Shown piece by piece: positions 13,223 to 13,830 of a DNA stretch of 13,830 nucleotides. Every line of letters begins with the position of its first letter. Within the stretch, counting starts at the first letter, position 1. This DNA comes from an uncultured Lachnospiraceae bacterium (lineage in GTDB: Bacteria; Bacillota; Clostridia; Lachnospirales; Lachnospiraceae). Location: contig CABUZU010000049.1 of the NCBI GenBank assembly GCA_902496125.1, positions 1 to 13,830 on the forward strand. Direction: 5' to 3'. The notes beneath the pieces were generated by a model. That model searched no databases. It saw only the letters and a list, made by a program, of their open reading frames with translations, and was not told where the DNA came from. A program made the position numbers and the translations under genes.

Positions 13223-13830
13223 TATTGAAAAACTAGAACGATTTATTGTAGATTCTTCCTCAGAGGATGAAAGAATCGATAAATATTTATCGGAATGTAT
13301 GGAGAATCTCTCAAGATCCTATTTACAAAAGCTTGTAAAAGGTGGACAAGTAAATGTAAATGGAAAGCCCGTAAAGAGTAACTATCGTTTAAAAGAAAAT
13401 GATAAAATTGAACTATTAATTCCAAAGGCAATTGAACCTGAGATTTTACCAGAAGATTTAAACTTGGATATTGTCTATGAAGACGATGATTTTTTAATCG
13501 TTAATAAACCAAAGGAAATGGTCGTGCATCCGGCACCAGGGCATTTTAGTGGAACTTTAGTCAATGGACTAATGTATCACTGTAAAGATAGCTTATCTGG
13601 AATTAATGGAGTGCTTCGTCCTGGAATTGTACATCGTATTGATATGAATACAACAGGTCTTTTAGTAGTGTGTAAAAACGATATCGCCCACAATGATATC
13701 GCAGAACAATTAAAGGTTCATTCAATTACAAGAACCTATCATGCGATTGTTCATGGACGAATGAAGGAATTAGAAGGTACAATTGATGCACCGATTGGTA
13801 GACATCTAAATAATCGTCTTAAGATGGCGA
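13212..13830 (+). CDS. rluD: RluD/RluA-family pseudouridine synthase, N-terminal part (3' truncated by window edge)
   Basis: Begins at ATG 13212 and runs open to the window end, giving 206 residues of an expected 300 or so. An N-terminal S4 domain covers about 17-75 (DERIDKYLSEC, SRSYLQKLVKGGQVNVNGK, LKENDKIELLIP). The catalytic domain starts near 88 (VYEDDDFLIVNKPKEMVVHP). The active-site block RPGIVHRIDMNTTGLLVV contains the catalytic aspartate in HRID. These enzymes make pseudouridines in RNA; RluD acts on 23S rRNA helix 69, but the exact target in Firmicute lspA-linked members (YlyB-like) is not certain from sequence. AGAGGA (13195-13200) is 11 bases before the ATG. The lspA-rluD pairing is common in Firmicutes. 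Confidence 0.92.
   Translation, partial: MENNIEKLERFIVDSSSEDERIDKYLSECMENLSRSYLQKLVKGGQVNVNGKPVKSNYRLKENDKIELLIPKAIEPEILPEDLNLDIVYEDDDFLIVNKPKEMVVHPAPGHFSGTLVNGLMYHCKDSLSGINGVLRPGIVHRIDMNTTGLLVVCKNDIAHNDIAEQLKVHSITRTYHAIVHGRMKELEGTIDAPIGRHLNNRLKMA

Noticed and set aside
1..13830. Mobile element, prophage, CRISPR, toxin-antitoxin or biosynthetic cluster
   Set aside because: No transposase, integrase, spaced repeats, terminal inverted repeats or tRNA-linked boundary was seen, and composition looks uniform across the window.

Overview
The window is AT-rich, densely packed chromosomal core DNA. It most resembles a Gram-positive anaerobe of the class Clostridia, probably Lachnospiraceae. The reasons are the gene order mreC-mreD-PBP2-minC-minD-minE-rodA-mgsA, a Min system with MinE in a Firmicute, SepF and YlmH, strong AGGAGG-type ribosome binding sites, and low G+C codon choice (TTA, AAA, GAA, ATT). 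No mobile element, phage gene, CRISPR array, tRNA or rRNA was seen. The organism call is inference from gene content and protein style, not from a marker gene.

Region 1 (1-8015, all + strand) is a cell-shape and division-site operon. It holds the 3' end of mreC, then mreD, a very large class B PBP2, minC, minD, minE, rodA, mgsA, and a lipoprotein related to D-Ala-D-Ala carboxypeptidases. MreC/MreD, PBP2 and RodA form the elongation (Rod) machinery: RodA polymerises glycan and PBP2 cross-links it. MinCDE keeps the FtsZ ring away from the poles. A strong extended -10 promoter in front of minD (4356-4385) can drive the second half of the operon on its own.

Region 2 (8019-8911) is a small island. 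It has a promoter, a perfect ribosome binding site, a 139-aa P-loop protein of unknown function, and a 13-bp-stem terminator. Facing it is a DUF378 small membrane protein gene on the minus strand, whose stop codon lies in the terminator T-tract. The DUF378 leader contains an 11-bp tandem repeat that duplicates the Shine-Dalgarno sequence.

Region 3 (8850-13830, + strand) starts at its own promoter. It runs through an HlyD-like membrane-anchored protein, sepF, ylmH, aroB, lspA and the 5' part of an rluD-type pseudouridine synthase, with short gaps or overlaps. It resembles the Firmicute division cluster (sepF-ylmH-divIVA-...-lspA-rluD), but aroB sits where divIVA is often found.

The main surprises are at active sites. 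The methylglyoxal synthase lacks both catalytic aspartates (E60 and N90 in place of the E. coli Asp71 and Asp101 equivalents). The overlapping downstream carboxypeptidase-like lipoprotein has SxxM in place of SxxK, and SGV in place of SGN. PBP2 carries about 250 extra residues just before its transpeptidase domain. No wholly new multi-gene system could be demonstrated. The best candidates for new biology are the possible pseudoenzyme pair, the PBP2 insertion, and the well-expressed small P-loop protein.
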